Shown piece after piece: positions 24,660-60,179 of a stretch of DNA of 64,000 nucleotides (position 1 is the first letter of the stretch; the number at the start of each line of letters is the position of its first letter). A model generated the notes under the pieces. That model was not told where the DNA came from. It was given only the letters and a program-made list of their open reading frames with translations, and did not search any database. A program made the position numbers and the translations under genes. Source of the DNA: Enoplosus armatus (taxonomy: Eukaryota; Chordata; Actinopteri; Centrarchiformes; Enoplosidae); assembly GCF_043641665.1 (NCBI RefSeq), contig NC_092192.1:23891978-23955977 (forward strand), written 5' to 3'.

Positions 24660-24795
24660 TGATATATAACCCAGTCAGTCCTCCTAGGTCATCAGGTGGA
24701 GGTCTTTTAGCTGTTCCCAGAATTAGATCCAGGTCCGGTGAGGGTGCCTTTAGTTACTGCCATCCTGGTCTCTGGAACAAGCTGCTGGCTGACAC
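24660..24795 (+). repeat. Possible LINE 3' fragment
   Basis: The phrase around TGGTCTCTGGAACAAGCTGC resembles the conserved end of an ORF2 frame in fish LINEs. It runs directly into a (GT)n tract. The match is short and from memory. Confidence 0.3.

Positions 24796-24799
<4 letters not shown>

Positions 24800-24848
<49 letters not shown>
24800..24848. repeat. (GT)n microsatellite
   Basis: About 49 nt of GT repeats. From here to about 26.2 kb I find no gene; the sequence is AT-rich with a short C run at 25561. Confidence 0.9.
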
Positions 24849-24854
<6 letters not shown>

Positions 24855-26204
24855 CTTGTGTGGCTTGTACAGTTATGGGATAGGGCAGGGGTTCCTATTT
24901 GATTGTGTTGCTGTGGGGTATGTTTAATGTATGTTGGGTATGATTCATTGTATTGATGTCGCCTATGTTACCTATGTTATCATGTTTGTGTCAACAGCAT
25001 TTGCATTTCAATCAGGAGAGACTTCATTGGAAAAAGTGGCTTAAAGAGTAATTAAATTAATTGTTAATATTGTGCCTTACCTTAGCGGGCAGCAGCAGAT
25101 TTCTAGATAAAATATGTAATATGGTAATTGGTCACAGAGAAAATGCATAGCAAAGGCAAAGCAAAGCAAGACAATGTATTTATTTATTTATTTATCAATG
25201 GACCAGGAACTAAATGAATAAGGCCAGCAATTACCAGGAAATGAATAATAGGGTCAACAATGAACAGCAACCTAATATACCACCTTGGTCATGTGACTTA
25301 CCACAGAATCAGCATGAGCCACATGCACCTCACATTTGAATGCTTAAGTAATCTAGACTGTAGTGACTAGGATTAAATGTGAAATCATGAAATGTAATGT
25401 CTCTATTTGGGTTAAACTAATTTGTGAATTTGTGAATTCGCCACGTCTAAAGATAAAATAAAAAAAAGCTAGTATGTTATGATGACTGGGCATGTGACGG
25501 GCCGGGACAAGTTGTGCGCGACCACGTGATGCTTAAAAAAGGCGTGATGTCTTTTTGACCCCCCCCCCTCCCCCCCAAATAAACCACTGATGGATCACAT
25601 CTGTGAAAAAACTGGATCGAGTCAGAGGAACACGCCAGCTAATCATAGAGAAAGTTATGGCATTTGGAGGTCGAGCAGATGGGACCACAAGGGCGAGTCT
25701 GAGCGACACCCTTCACATAGAGTGATTAGATTGCAAACTAGACACGTAAAAACACCATGTCCAAATTATCAGACAGATGAATTGAATTGTACAAATTGAA
25801 AGAAATGTATGAATTGATGGGCTTACCTATGAATACACACACAAAAAAACATATGTGCTATTCATATTTACTATGTCCGGCAATTCAGATTCATAGATTC
25901 TGGATTTGTCAACAAAGGAGCAATTTTTTAAACTTGGAAAACCATATCAGGCACTTATGGCAATTATGGAACAGGTTACTATTCAAAGCTGAGTACTTTA
26001 TATGTCTATATGTCATAAGACATATCTGGCCGGGATCTTTGAAATATGGCAATTCATTTGTGGTCTCATGCTGTCCTCTGGTGGAGTGTCCATGTTATCA
26101 CACGTCCTGTTTCAGTAGGTCACTGGGAATTCATTTAGGGTCTTTAGAGGCTGCCTTCAGCAGCTAAAAGGTGGCTACTGAGACCAGGGACCAGAATTGG
26201 GGCT

Positions 26205-26650
26205 ATGAGTAGCTACTCCACTGACCCGAACCACACACCACCCCCTACGCTTCAACTGGCCATTCCTACTACCACGGCCACAGCCCAGTCAGAGACAGCG
26301 TGGTGGTCCATCTGCACCTGCCACCTACCATTTCAACACGGTCGACCAATCTGTCCGGCACTGTCATGGGGGTGGGTCACATCCAGCGTCATTGCCCCCA
26401 GTGTCAGAAGCCAGACTGAAGCAACAGAGCTGTCCAGCCGGCTATGCCTTCAGAATGACAGTGGCCTAAGGAGAAATTTCATCCGGTGACGAGCCTTCCC
26501 GAGAAGACCTGACCGGACAATGTGTGGAAGACTATTCCTTACCTTATGGACGCTGGCTCACAAGTTGCTATGTTATGTAGCAGGTCATATTTCAGAATTA
26601 AGGCAGCACCAAAAGTATGTAGCATAGGCCTAAATACAAAACCGGTACAA
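26205..26650 (+). pseudogene. Possible LTR-retrotransposon protease relic
   Basis: Around 26540-26600 one frame gives LMDAGSQVAMLCSRSYF, which resembles the aspartic-protease signature of fish gypsy-like elements, with the usual D-[ST]-G changed to D-A-G. The surrounding frames are short. No LTR, integrase or RT was found nearby. This is weak evidence, given as a lead only. Confidence 0.35.
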
Positions 26651-26819
26651 AATGATGAACCTGAAAACTTCCATCCATCCAAAACTTCCAACTTCCACGT
26701 CTGGAGATTGGTGATAGATATCAGGTCTGCCATGTGTCTTTTCACCTTCTTGTGCAGTTGCACTATTCTCCTCCTCCAGATTAATGTTACTGGTATTGGT
26801 ATTCAAGCTTCCTCACAGA

Positions 26820-27440
26820 CTTATAATTTTGACTTTCTGTCTTATAATTATGACTTTCTATCTCATAATTATGACATCTTATCTCATAATTTTTACTTTT
26901 TAGCTCACAATTATGACTTCGTATCTCATAATTATGACTTCTTATCTCATCATTTTGACCTTTTTGCTCATAATTATGACTTCGTATCTCATCATTTTGA
27001 CTTTTTATATCATAATTATGACATCTTATCTCATAATTTTGACAGTTTATCTCAAAATTATGACTTTCTGTCTCATAATCATGACTTTTTAGCTCACAAT
27101 TATGACATCATATCTCATCATTTTGACTTTTTATATCATAATTATGACATCTTATCTCATAATTTTGACAGTTTATCTCAAAATTATGACTTTCTGTCTC
27201 ATAATCATGACTTTTTAGCTCACAATTATGACATCATATCTCATTATTTTGACATTTTATCTCAGAATTGTGACTTTGTCTCATAATCATGACTTTTTAG
27301 CTCACAATTATGACATCATATCTCGTTATTTTGACATTGTATCTCATAATTATGACTTATCTCATCATTGTGACTTTTTAGATCATAATTATGACTTCTT
27401 ATCTCATAAGTATGACTTATTTCATCATTTCAACATTTTC
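26820..27440. repeat. 21-bp minisatellite with a 126-bp higher-order unit
   Basis: About 29 tandem copies of a 21-bp unit related to TCATAATTATGACTTTTTATC. Because 21 is a multiple of three, one frame stays open for about 150 codons as a 7-residue repeat (HNYDFLS-like). A 126-bp block of six variant units is repeated almost exactly around 27010-27230. Near 27345 the phase slips by a few bases. It is not a gene. Confidence 0.92.
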
Positions 27441-27569
27441 TTTCTTTTACTGGCAGACATGTGCCCCCATAATGACGCTCATACCGCAACACAGAATAAA
27501 GTCCCCTCCCTGTCAACTCGCTCCACAGGCATTTCCAATGCATTCACCATAAAGGTCAGAATACGGGTG

Positions 27570-28050
27570 CACTCCAGCTTTCGGGGCGGCTGGCATGACC
27601 ACGGACATACTTAGAGATGAGGGAGATGGCCTAGCTTGACCGCAGTGTTTCCACGCTGGTACCACGTTAGTGAGGGGTGAGCGTTTCCAGTCGGACTAGT
27701 TCAGGGAAACACAACTCAAGGCACGTGGGGCAGCGCTTGGCTCATCTCAGAAAGGTGCGTGAGTCGTGTTGTAGTAGATAACCGCTAACGCCACGTTACT
27801 CACTAACTCCAACAAACACAACGGACCGTATGTGAGCCGGGCCGCGAGTCTGCGGTGAGCGCGTCAAGCTGTCGTACCCATAGACGTGTGTATACACAGA
27901 CGCCGCATTGGCTGCTTCGGCACGTTGCTGGGAGACGTCAACGTGTCCGCCATATTGGACAGGGCAAGACTGGTCTGTAAACAAATACAAGTAAACGGGG
28001 GAGCTGCGGTTTGTCTGTACTAAAAGCACAAAAACGTTTACATTTCTCAA
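27570..28050. promoter_or_regulatory. CpG-rich patch, possible distal promoter of riox2
   Basis: Compared with its AT-rich neighbours this stretch is GC- and CpG-rich (for example GGGCCGCGAGTCTGCGGTGAGCGCG near 27840, split by a donor-like GCG|GTGAGC). The riox2 start codon follows an AG acceptor, so a non-coding first exon must lie upstream. This patch is the nearest candidate on the riox2 side not covered by a repeat. That is inference only. Confidence 0.3.
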
Positions 28051-28579
28051 CAAAATTCCATGAGTCGTTTTTTTTTATATTCAAGTGTTTATGTTCTGCG
28101 TGGAGTAGAAACGAGTTTTGTCTCCAGTTGCTTACAATCTCGATAGTTAGGCTACAATAGCTACTAGACGCTCGAGAGTGTGTATCAACTTTAGGCTTCC
28201 ATTAACTGAATTACTTACGTGGTGGAAAATAATTAATTGTCATAAGGACCTATAATAACTTTGGCTTTGGCTTATCTTCCTTGCTTAATACTTGTGGAGA
28301 TGTCCCTACACAATATAATTTAATACAACAGCTCAAGGGCAGAATAAGTGCAGATAGACAATAAAATACAAAATAACTATATAAGAGTCATTGAACTCAA
28401 CCAGTGTTGTGATTAGACTAACAGTGTAGTTTCGTCTAAAGTAAAAAGTGACAGTCATGGTATAACAGTGACATGGTAAGAAATAGTAAAATGATCGTAC
28501 AATGTAAAGAGTATGGCACAATCATATGCAGTATAGTACAGCAGTATAGCGTATTATTATTATTATTATGATAGATGAA

Positions 28580-28655
28580 TGTGACTGAGACCTTAACTGT
28601 AAAGCACTTTGGGAATCGTGAAGGTTGAAAAGTGCTATATAAGTGAGACCATTTA
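28580..28655 (+). repeat. SINE-like repeat fragment, 3' end
   Basis: TGTAAAGCACTTTGGGAA, GTGAAGGTTGAAAAGTGC and TATATAAGTGAGACCATTTA match the 3' end of the copy at 33590-33870. Confidence 0.6.
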
Positions 28656-28761
28656 ATAATATGTGCAAAAGAAAAACCAGACTGACGTCAGGCTCATCTC
28701 CATGATGACAATTAAGAGGCTAAAGAAAAGAGATGGGTTTAAAAGGCATCAATGGAGTGTG

Positions 28762-28795
<34 letters not shown>
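28762..28795. repeat. (GT)n microsatellite
   Basis: About 34 nt of GT repeats just before the 3' end of the LINE on the minus strand. Confidence 0.9.
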
Positions 28796-28797
<2 letters not shown>

Positions 28798-28925
28798 GTA
28801 GCCACTTAGGACCAACAATTGCAAATGCTCGATCACCTGGATTGTAGAGCGGTGACTGGTCGCCAGATCGGAGGGGTCGGGTGGTGAGATAACTTTTGTT
28901 GTGATTTGGCGCTATATAAATAAAA

Positions 28926-30410
28926 CTGAAATCAGATCAGAATCAGAATCAGAAACTGTTTATTGCCAAGTAACATACATTACAAGGAATTTGCTGTGGT
29001 CTGAAGGTGCTATTGTTTTGATAACAAATAAGTAGAATATAAAAGCTAAAATAAGAATAAAAGTAAAAATAAGATAAGATAAATAACAACAGTGCAGTGA
29101 CCAGAATAAAGTAAAGTGTCCAGATAAAGTGTCCAGTAGGGGGTGGGTGCATTAATGTAACGCAGTGGGGACAGGGGTGATGTACGTTAATATAACGTAT
29201 AGCTTGTGTTTGTGTTCTGGGGGGGGGGAGGGGTCAGTGAGAGTTTGTCAGGTTGATTGCAGAGGGGAAGAAACTGTTTTTGTGGCGGGAGGTTTTGGTC
29301 CTGATGGACCGCAGCCTCCTGCCAGAGGGGAGGGGGTCGAACAGATGGTGTCCGGGGTGGGAGGGGTCGGCAGCGATCTTCCCTGCTCTCCTCAGGGTCC
29401 TGGAGGAGTACAGGTCCTGAAGAGATGGAAGGTTGCGGCCGATCACCCTCTCTGCAGAGCGGATGATACGCTGCAGTCTGCGTCTGTCCTTGGTGGAGGC
29501 AGCAGCGTACCAGACGGTGATGGAGGAGGTGAGGATGGACTCTATGATGGCAAGTGAAGTGAAGTGAACTAGCATTTTTTGTGGCAGGTTAAACTTCCTC
29601 AGCTGCCTCAGGAAGTACATCCTCTGTTGGGCTTTCTTGATGAGGGAGCTGATGTTCAGCTCCCACCGGAGGTCCTGGCTGATGATGGAGCCCAGGAAAC
29701 GGAAGGACTCCACAGTGTCCACTGGAGAGACACACAGGGTGATGGGGGCGGGTGGGGCTGCACTCTTCCTAAAGTCAACAACCATCTCCACTGTCTTTGA
29801 AGCGTTAAGCTCCAGGTTGTTGCTGTTGCACCAGGTCACCAGGTGGTCAATCTCCCACCTGTTGGCAGACTCATCCTCACCAGAGATGAGTCCGATGAGG
29901 GTGGTGTCGTCCGCGAACTTTCAGGAGCTTGACAGACTGGTGACTGGAGGTGCAGCTGTTGGTGTAGAGGGAGAAGAGTAGGGGAGAAAGAACGCAGCCT
30001 TGAGGGGAGCTGATCGTCCGCAAATCTGAGACGTGTTTCCCCAGCTTCACGTGCTGCTTCCTGTCAGACAGGAAATCTGTGATCCACCTGCAGGTGGGGT
30101 CAGGCACGTTAAGCTGGGAGAGCTTGTCCTGAAGAAGAGCCGGGACGATCGTATTGAAGGCAGAGCTGAAGTCCACAAACAGGATCCTGGCATAGGATCC
30201 TGCGGAGTCCAGGTGCTGGAGGAAGAAGTGTAGAGCCAGGTTGACGGCGTCGTCTACAGACCTGTTGGCTCTGTAGGCGAACTGCAGGGGGTCCAGCAGA
30301 GAGTCTGTGATGACTTTGAGGTGGGACAGGACCAGGCGTTCAAATGATTTCATGACCACAGAGGTCAGGGCGACGGGTCTGTTGTCATTTAATCCTGTGG
30401 GCCCTGGTTG
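28926..30410 (-). mobile_element. 5'-truncated non-LTR retrotransposon (LINE)
   Basis: On the minus strand, 30410-29880 encodes the RT palm: PVALTSVVMKSFERLVLSH, then RANRSVDDAVNLALHF, then ILFVDFSSAFNTIVP and SSPQGCVLSPLLFSLYTN. After a 1-bp insertion at the FADD box (about 29925), 29839-29234 encodes the rest of RT and the tail HPGHHLFDPLPSGRRLRSIR. The element ends 3' with TTTCTGATTCTGATTCTGAT, a microsatellite-like tail usual for L2/Rex1-type LINEs. The 5' endonuclease part is missing. The frameshift means this copy cannot make a full RT. Confidence 0.85.
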
Positions 30411-30578
30411 ACAGAATGAATGACCGTTTAGTTTTAATAGCTACCACCCAGGCGTTGCCCATTGTGGTCCAGGCACTGTGGATGTTTTGATGCGTTCCGT
30501 GACAGCAAATCATTTTTCCAGTACCTCCTGAGATTTGGCCTGACTTCAGTTGAGCGTCTAACTCATGATATTCTTTGA

Positions 30579-38915
<8,337 letters not shown>

Positions 38916-41039
38916 TGCAAATGTTGCTTTTTGCCCCCATAGCAATACTATGTTTATCATATCACATATTCTATACAGCTGCTCCATTTAGATGGATACA
39001 TGCAGTAGACCCACTTCACACTAGCATTAGCGAGAGAGTCTGGGCTGGTCTCTGTTCAAGTAACTCAATACAATCTCTCATTCAGCATTTCTTTTGTTGG
39101 TCTTTCTGACAAAATGGAAGTGTATTCCTAGAGTTTTCACTTACTTTGTGGTACAGAGCGACAGTGGACAAATGCACATTGATTTATTGAACTGGAGTTA
39201 CAGCCAATGAACGTGTCCTTGCCTTTCTTTAACTTGCTCCACGCTTGTCTTCCCCATCGGCATCAGAAAGTTTTAGGAGAAAACACCAGCAAGTTCTAGA
39301 GGTCATCAAACATTTCCAGTTCTCCGCGAGCTCTGAGGAGAGGCCTTGCATGCTTTCTTAGCCTCGGAGCTCTGAGTTGATTGTCCACATGGTCCCTCTT
39401 CCTCCCTCAAGACAGAAAACGGGTTTTGTTTTCCTCCATTTAGATGTGTGAATAAAACTTTAGCCGGAAGTATTAGGTTATACAATTCCAAGTCACTTTT
39501 CTTGTCCACTGAGGTAATACCAAATGCCACACTTTCTCTTACGAGAGGAGGAAGTGGTAATTCCTGCACATCCTAGTAGTAAATGCAATAGAAAAATAAA
39601 TGATCTGTGGTTCCAATTTCATTATTAGTTATTACTAATTATTATTTTGAAAAGGTCTTAATGTCTTGGGGCTAGCAGGGTATAATGTAGTAAGGAGTAA
39701 TATAGCTAGTTCCACCTATTTAACATAAGATTCTCAAGACCGTTGGATGACTGAGTTTCTGTTACTGGATACAGGAGATTGTTCAGGCAATTGCGTGCCA
39801 ATTTATTTGAGTTTCTTTCAGCCAAAAAAAAAAAAATCATGGCCATTAAATTGCAATGTTATCAAATGTTGTTTAAATATGCAGGATAAATGCACCTTTG
39901 CTAAGGATTCCATTTAAGATAGATATGTCCTTCCAACGGCTGTAAAGTCCCCTTTGTAATGAGGTATCTGGCCTAGATTTACATTCGTGAATTTTATCTT
40001 CGTGCCCGGAACTAGGGGGTTGCAGGGGTGGGCTGTGCTAAGTGGGCTAATCTAGGTGTGCTAGACAAACTTTTGTTTCAGTTTTTCTTTCTGTTACAAC
40101 TAGGTGGGTACAAAATCAAATAAATCAAGAAAGTTACTCTTATTGTTTCAAATAAAGATTAAAAAAAATATCCACTAGACATGATGGGAGAGGCAGGGGA
40201 GAGCTTCAGTTTTTAATACTTTATTTGATTAAAGTGTGCAAAAAATAATTTCTAATTCTGCTTAATTGAATTAAAGAAAGAAAACAAAAAATAAACAACT
40301 TACAGCTGTTGATATTAGGTGACTTCCTGTATGGATGATATCCGCCATCTTGTCTGCAGAAGAGGTGGGAATCATGAATCGCTTCGCTGATTCAAATCAC
40401 TTCAAAAGATTCAGTAACTACGAATCAGCTCAAAGATTTGCCTCCGCTGCAGCCTAAACACACTGCCCACATTCATGTGAACACCTGATTTGGTCTGAAT
40501 GTGGCCCCAGGAGCTTCTTCCTATCAGATAGGATGAATCTTCAACCAGTCAGCGGAATTACCTTTACAATAACATTATTTTTATTGTCATTGTAGGTCAT
40601 AAAACAAAATTATGTGCGGCAGTAAGAGCATAATAATGAATTATTATTTAATTAGTAAAGGCTAAGGGGCATCATTAATTAATATTATAACCACTACCAT
40701 TACTTTATAGACCTGCTCTACATAAAGTGTCATGAGATTACTTCTGTTATGATTCTATATAAATAAAATTGAATTGATATGTATGTTTCGCAACAGATGT
40801 ATTTTTGTGTTGACGCTGCACTGTCTAAAGGCAAAGAACCTTTATTTTGAAGGGCACAGCGCAAACATAATTGATAGAGCACACTAGCCAATCAGAAGCA
40901 AGGGAGCGCTGACGGCACACCCACCAATGAAAACGAACCACTGAGTGGTAAATTTGTTTAGTCAGTAACAACTAAATTTGTAGTTTTTGTACTTTTTTGT
41001 TTTTATTTTAAAAAACGACCTGTTTGTGGTTTCTGCCTG

Positions 41040-41230
41040 TGTCAACTGCACCGAAAAAAACCCAAACGGTTAAAAGTACCGTGGTCCCGTAGACAGGCGG
41101 TAACAGCAGGAAACTGACGCGTGAATAAATAGCGGAACTACAGCGCGAGCGTAGCGAAAGTACCCGGACGGGTTTAATCGGCGCACTCAAGTAGCCTCCA
41201 TGACAGGTAGCAGTTGACAACAACACCAAG
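41040..41230 (+). promoter_or_regulatory. Possible tiprl promoter and non-coding first exon
   Basis: This is a GC- and CpG-richer patch (GGAACTACAGCGCGAGCG, GTACCCGGACGGG) after a long AT-rich stretch. It ends in AACACCAAG|GTAACAG, a reasonable splice donor at 41230/41231. tiprl coding exon 1 begins right after an acceptor, so a leader exon must exist upstream. The assignment is inferred. Confidence 0.35.
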
Positions 41231-41731
41231 GTAACAGATTTTCTTTCAGTTCATGTACATTGTGACACACAGTTGCACTGACTTACAGTTTTTTTTTCTG
41301 GTCATGGATGCCTTTGTCTTAAGTGTGCAGCCACCACCCAGACCGCAACACGAAATGTGGCAGAACGTAGCCGAAAGCAGTTCATGCGAGTGTTACGATT
41401 ATAATTGCATTTGAGGAACAAAGTGGGGCGAAAGCAAACTCTACTACATCTGCCAACGTTACTATGTGTCATTTATTTCAGAAACTGGAAGAAAATGCAT
41501 TTCGAAAGGCTTTTGATTGTTTTTTTGGGGTGAAATCAGTGTATCTCTGCAACGAGATACATTTCCCATAAGCCAATATTCTAGATAGATAGATAGATGT
41601 ATTTGACAAAATGGTACTATGGGTGGATAAACAGGAGCCGAACTAATTATGAACTGATTGGACTAAGTAAATTAAAAAGATAGACTCCAATTAAAATGTG
41701 AACTGAAATGACCATCATATTGTGCTAAAAT

Positions 41732-42080
41732 TAAAGCTGCAGTAGGCAATATTATTGAATTATAATTTAGGTTGAAATAACTAATTTTGACCATTGCATG
41801 TCATGAACAATATTTAATCGAAGGGGGCTCCTGTAAATAAAATGTGTGTCTGCGAGCACCCGTCCATTTGTATTTAGTTTCTCTGAAAATTGGACCGGGT
41901 CTGAATCAAACAACCAATCAGGGTAATCCCCTGATTTGTACAGAGTCGACATGATTGGCCAGTTATGTGCTAGCTAACCCCTGATTGGTTGTTGGATTCA
42001 GACCTGGTCCAGTTTTTTTAAGACTAAATACAAAAGGGGCGGGTGCTCCACAGACACACACTTTTTGAAGGAGCCTTTCA
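41732..42080. mobile_element. Fold-back element copy, 3' end replaced
   Basis: It starts ATTAAAGCTGCAGTAGGCAA and matches 53627-53974 through the CAACCAATCAGGG core. Instead of its right terminal repeat it runs into the repeat at 42083. Confidence 0.65.
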
Positions 42081-42082
42081 AT

Positions 42083-42600
42083 AGAGTGCTGCAGGGATGA
42101 CGTATTTTTGTAGGCCAATCCGGAAGTTGGCATCGCCCTGGTTCCCTCGACAAAAAGCCAGTGGGAGTTTTCTATGGATTCCCTTTTTTTATTTTTATTT
42201 TTTATTTTTTTGGGATTATTGCAGAAAATAAGCTCTGTGGCAAACAAAAGTTTATGATACTTGCACGTTTTTGTTCAGCAAGATAATCTTCACTGATGAA
42301 CGCCACTTTTCATGATTTTGTTGAAGCGTAAATGGAATCGCCAGAAGTAAAAAGCTAACGTTAGGCTATAAAGGAACTACTCCACGGTCGCATTACTTCT
42401 ACGTCACCACCGCTATGCTTAACTTTTAAGAGAGTATACATAGATATAGATATAGAGTATAAACACAACAAGGCTGTAAAGTCGGATGAGTGAGTAGATG
42501 ACTTTCCGTATTAGGCATGAAGATGTTACTGTCCGCGACGGCCTCTGTCGTCTCATTTAGCTGCTTGTTAGCAACCACGTGTATGTCTTTTTCCACGATA
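42083..42600 (+). repeat. Interspersed repeat shared with 5161-5660
   Basis: It opens with AGAGTGCTGCAGGGATGACG and follows the 5161 copy over about 430 bp with moderate divergence and a small T-rich insertion near 42185. It abuts the truncated fold-back element. Confidence 0.6.
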
Positions 42601-42639
42601 AAGCAATTGCTGTTAACATCCCTACTGGCAGAGACGGTT

Positions 42640-43050
42640 TAGAAAGGAGATGGCGCAACTTAGCGTCACTTCCTGTATCAGTGTCACATGGGTTTCGCCA
42701 CCGCCCTGCCCCTTAAGGAGACTAGTGGCAGAGTCTATTCACTCTGATGGGAGAAGCACCGAAGTAAATATTGGACCCATTTTTCACGAAATTCAGCAAG
42801 TCCTGTCGTCATTGAAGGCAAGCGTTTGGGCGCGCTTTGGATTCAAAAGCCATGTTTGTTCAAGTGTTCATTTTTCTGATGAGTTTTAATTAGTTATTTG
42901 ATGCTATAAAAACTGGGTGCAACGTCATGATTGACAGCTGAGATTGACTGTGGCCAGCGGCCGTATCCGGGCAGAGTTTGGCTTCATTTTTGTACAATGT
43001 GGAGGAAGTGGAGCCGTGTCGGCCATCTTTTATATACAGTCTATGTTCAC
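42640..43050 (+). repeat. Repeat-like non-coding stretch
   Basis: The segment ending CATCTTTTATATACAGTCTA resembles the end of an abundant fish MITE class. Several short ORFs cross it without a domain. Only one copy is present, so the call is from memory. Confidence 0.35.
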
Positions 43051-43228
43051 GACACAGAAGCACCAGCGTTTCTGGTGTGTTGACACATCAATTATCCGGG
43101 AAATCAAACTGCAGATCCACGAAAATCTGGCAAAGTGTGCACAGTAAGAGAAGCGACAGGGATCTCACAACACCTTAATGCCCTTATTTCAGGGCCAACC
43201 TGTTTGAAAACTCTGGTCTCTTTTGCAG

Positions 43229-49615
<6,387 letters not shown>

Positions 49616-50024
49616 TGTAGCTAGCTTGCCTTGCTTGTGTTGGACCTTGTTTTCTTTTGAGGATACAGGTATCTACCAATAATAATAATATTATTATTAT
49701 AGTTCAACATTCAAGCATAGTCAAATTTCATCCAAGCTAAAATCAAATGGTATCATCAGAGGGAATTATTAATAATTACTATACATAACTAAAATATGGA
49801 ATTATTCATCCAGCAAAAGATAATTCCCCTGAGGGTGTGTGTAATCACAAAGAAAGAGCAGAAACATTTTTTAAAAATGCATCAGTTGCACTTATTTTGA
49901 CTCAATCCCATATACACCGTCCTGCTGTTGGAGATACCCGCTAGAGCACCAAATGTGGATTCATCCGCCTCTGAAAATAGTCCTCTTGTTGGAGTAACGT
50001 TTGCTTAAAAACTACAGTGTCCAG

Positions 50025-50160
50025 AGGCCTGTACTACGAAGCAGGATTTGAGGTTAGCCAGGTAATTTAAGGATTACATCCCCATGGTAATTTATGGCAC
50101 AAACCTAACCTGCTCAGGAGCAGATTACGTTCGAGATAACGGGTCGTATAAAAGGCACCA
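50025..50160. repeat. Possible MITE end
   Basis: AGGCCTGTACTACGAAGCAGG followed by GATTTGAGGTTAGCCAGG resembles the start of an abundant fish MITE class. Only one end was found. The rest of 49.7-51.5 kb shows no gene or other clear repeat. Confidence 0.35.
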
Positions 50161-51615
50161 CCTACTGACCAATCAGTTCTCTTGAAAAACGGCATCACCA
50201 ACCACAGAAGATCCTGTGGAGCTCAGGGTGCGGATCTTGAGAGGGTCTCTAAGGGGGGCAGAGTGTTGAGAGACCGGGCAAAGCCCTTTGGCTTTCACTG
50301 ACGGTGTTTTACAAGAGAGATGTAGATTCTAGTCGGAGGGAATGACTTATGTGTGCATTTCATCATGCTTTTGTATACCGATACCGTCCTACAGCAGAGA
50401 CTGACTGAAGCACTAAAGCCTTGCACTTGTACTTATAAGATATGAAAGTAAGCCCACTCACTGCTTTGAATTATGTTTTTATATTTATGTTTTATTTGCT
50501 CCCAAGTCCGTTTGAATCACTTAGGGTCGCAGCTAACAGAATAAGGCTACAACTGTCTACACAACACATTAATTTAAGAATATGCCACTCTGCTGCCAGT
50601 AGACGTGTCCATGTTTGTGATTGGTCAGGATTTTAGTGTAGGTTGCCTTTTCACTGGCAGTATATGAGTACTTGACGAATCAACGAAAGGTTAGACCTCA
50701 AAAATTGTAACTCATATTATATTTATATTTATCGGACAGAAAGGAGGGCGTGGGGGAACATTTGAATATATATGTCCAAGATGTGCGTTAACATCTCAGA
50801 ATTAATTTACACCTTTTCCTATCTTATTGTGTAACACTACTAAATGGTAACATTAGAGAGGAAGTGGTTGAATGCTAACGTTGGCTGTTGTTTAGCTAAT
50901 GGGCTATCAAACATGTTTTTGGATAATGAATGATGAAACCAAGCAACAGGGTATAACATTTCTCACGTCCAAAGTTGTTTGTCAATATTATACTGTTACG
51001 GATGTGTTGAATTTGATAGCCTATACCTATGTGATCCTTCTTTGCTATTGCTTTGCTAATATTTGCTCTAAATTATATAGTGCATGTTTACAACGGTTTC
51101 ATGGCGCTAATGACTTACAGTAAGTTATGTGTGTGAAACAGCCACAAATGTAACTTACCTAACTGTTACACTGCAACTCTGCACAACCCTGCTCATACGC
51201 TGTATAATTTTTGATGATTTGACTTCAAATGTAAACAAGGAAAATATGAATATTTCACCATAAATGTAATTCAAAAACAGAATTGTGAAGCCTACCAGAA
51301 ATATTTTAACTTTGGTGTTTGTTGTAATTGTGTCTCTTTTATCAATTAAGTGCTTATTTAAGTGCAGCAAGAAAAAAGTATATACTCAGAAATAATTATG
51401 TGGGGTAAGTTCATCTTAAATATTAATAGAACTATTACTGTATTACTGAATTTTGGTATGAAAACCAAAAACATTTTATGGTGACCAAGTATCCTATATC
51501 ATAAATAGATGTATTTGTAACAAACCAAACTGCTGGAAAATCGGTTGAAAGATCAGCGAGTTATGATGAATTTTAATAGCGGATACACCTCCTGCCTCGG
51601 CGCGGCTTCCCCGTA

Positions 51616-51816
51616 CCAATATGGCAGACGCGTTGACGCAATGCTGCAATGTACAGCAGCGGCCAATGAGGTGTCTACGTGTATATATCCTCTATGCGGG
51701 CAATATGGCGCACACTCATACGGACGCTCTCTTCTCACACAGCCGCCCAATCGGCTATCGCTTCTCCTGACAGCTGGCCAATCAGAGCGCCCGCATCAGG
51801 CTGAAAACTATTCAAC
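51616..51816 (+). promoter_or_regulatory. CCAAT-rich ska2 promoter
   Basis: Four CCAAT pentamers in the same orientation occur at 51616, 51663, 51747 and 51778, followed by the ska2 ATG at 51817. The spacing of the last two is 31 bp, the one-to-three-helical-turn spacing common in NF-Y-driven cell-cycle promoters. The region is GC-richer than its flanks. In human the PRR11-SKA2 promoter is reported to respond to NF-Y. No PRR11-like gene is visible upstream here. Confidence 0.6.

Positions 51817-60179
<8,363 letters not shown>

Noticed and set aside
26522..27286. 254-codon plus-strand ORF with repeated HNYDFLS motifs
   Set aside because: It is the translation of the 21-bp minisatellite, whose period is a multiple of three; there is no start context, splice structure or known domain.
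26820..27440. CRISPR-like array
   Set aside because: Repeats are directly abutting with no unique spacers; it is a minisatellite in vertebrate DNA.
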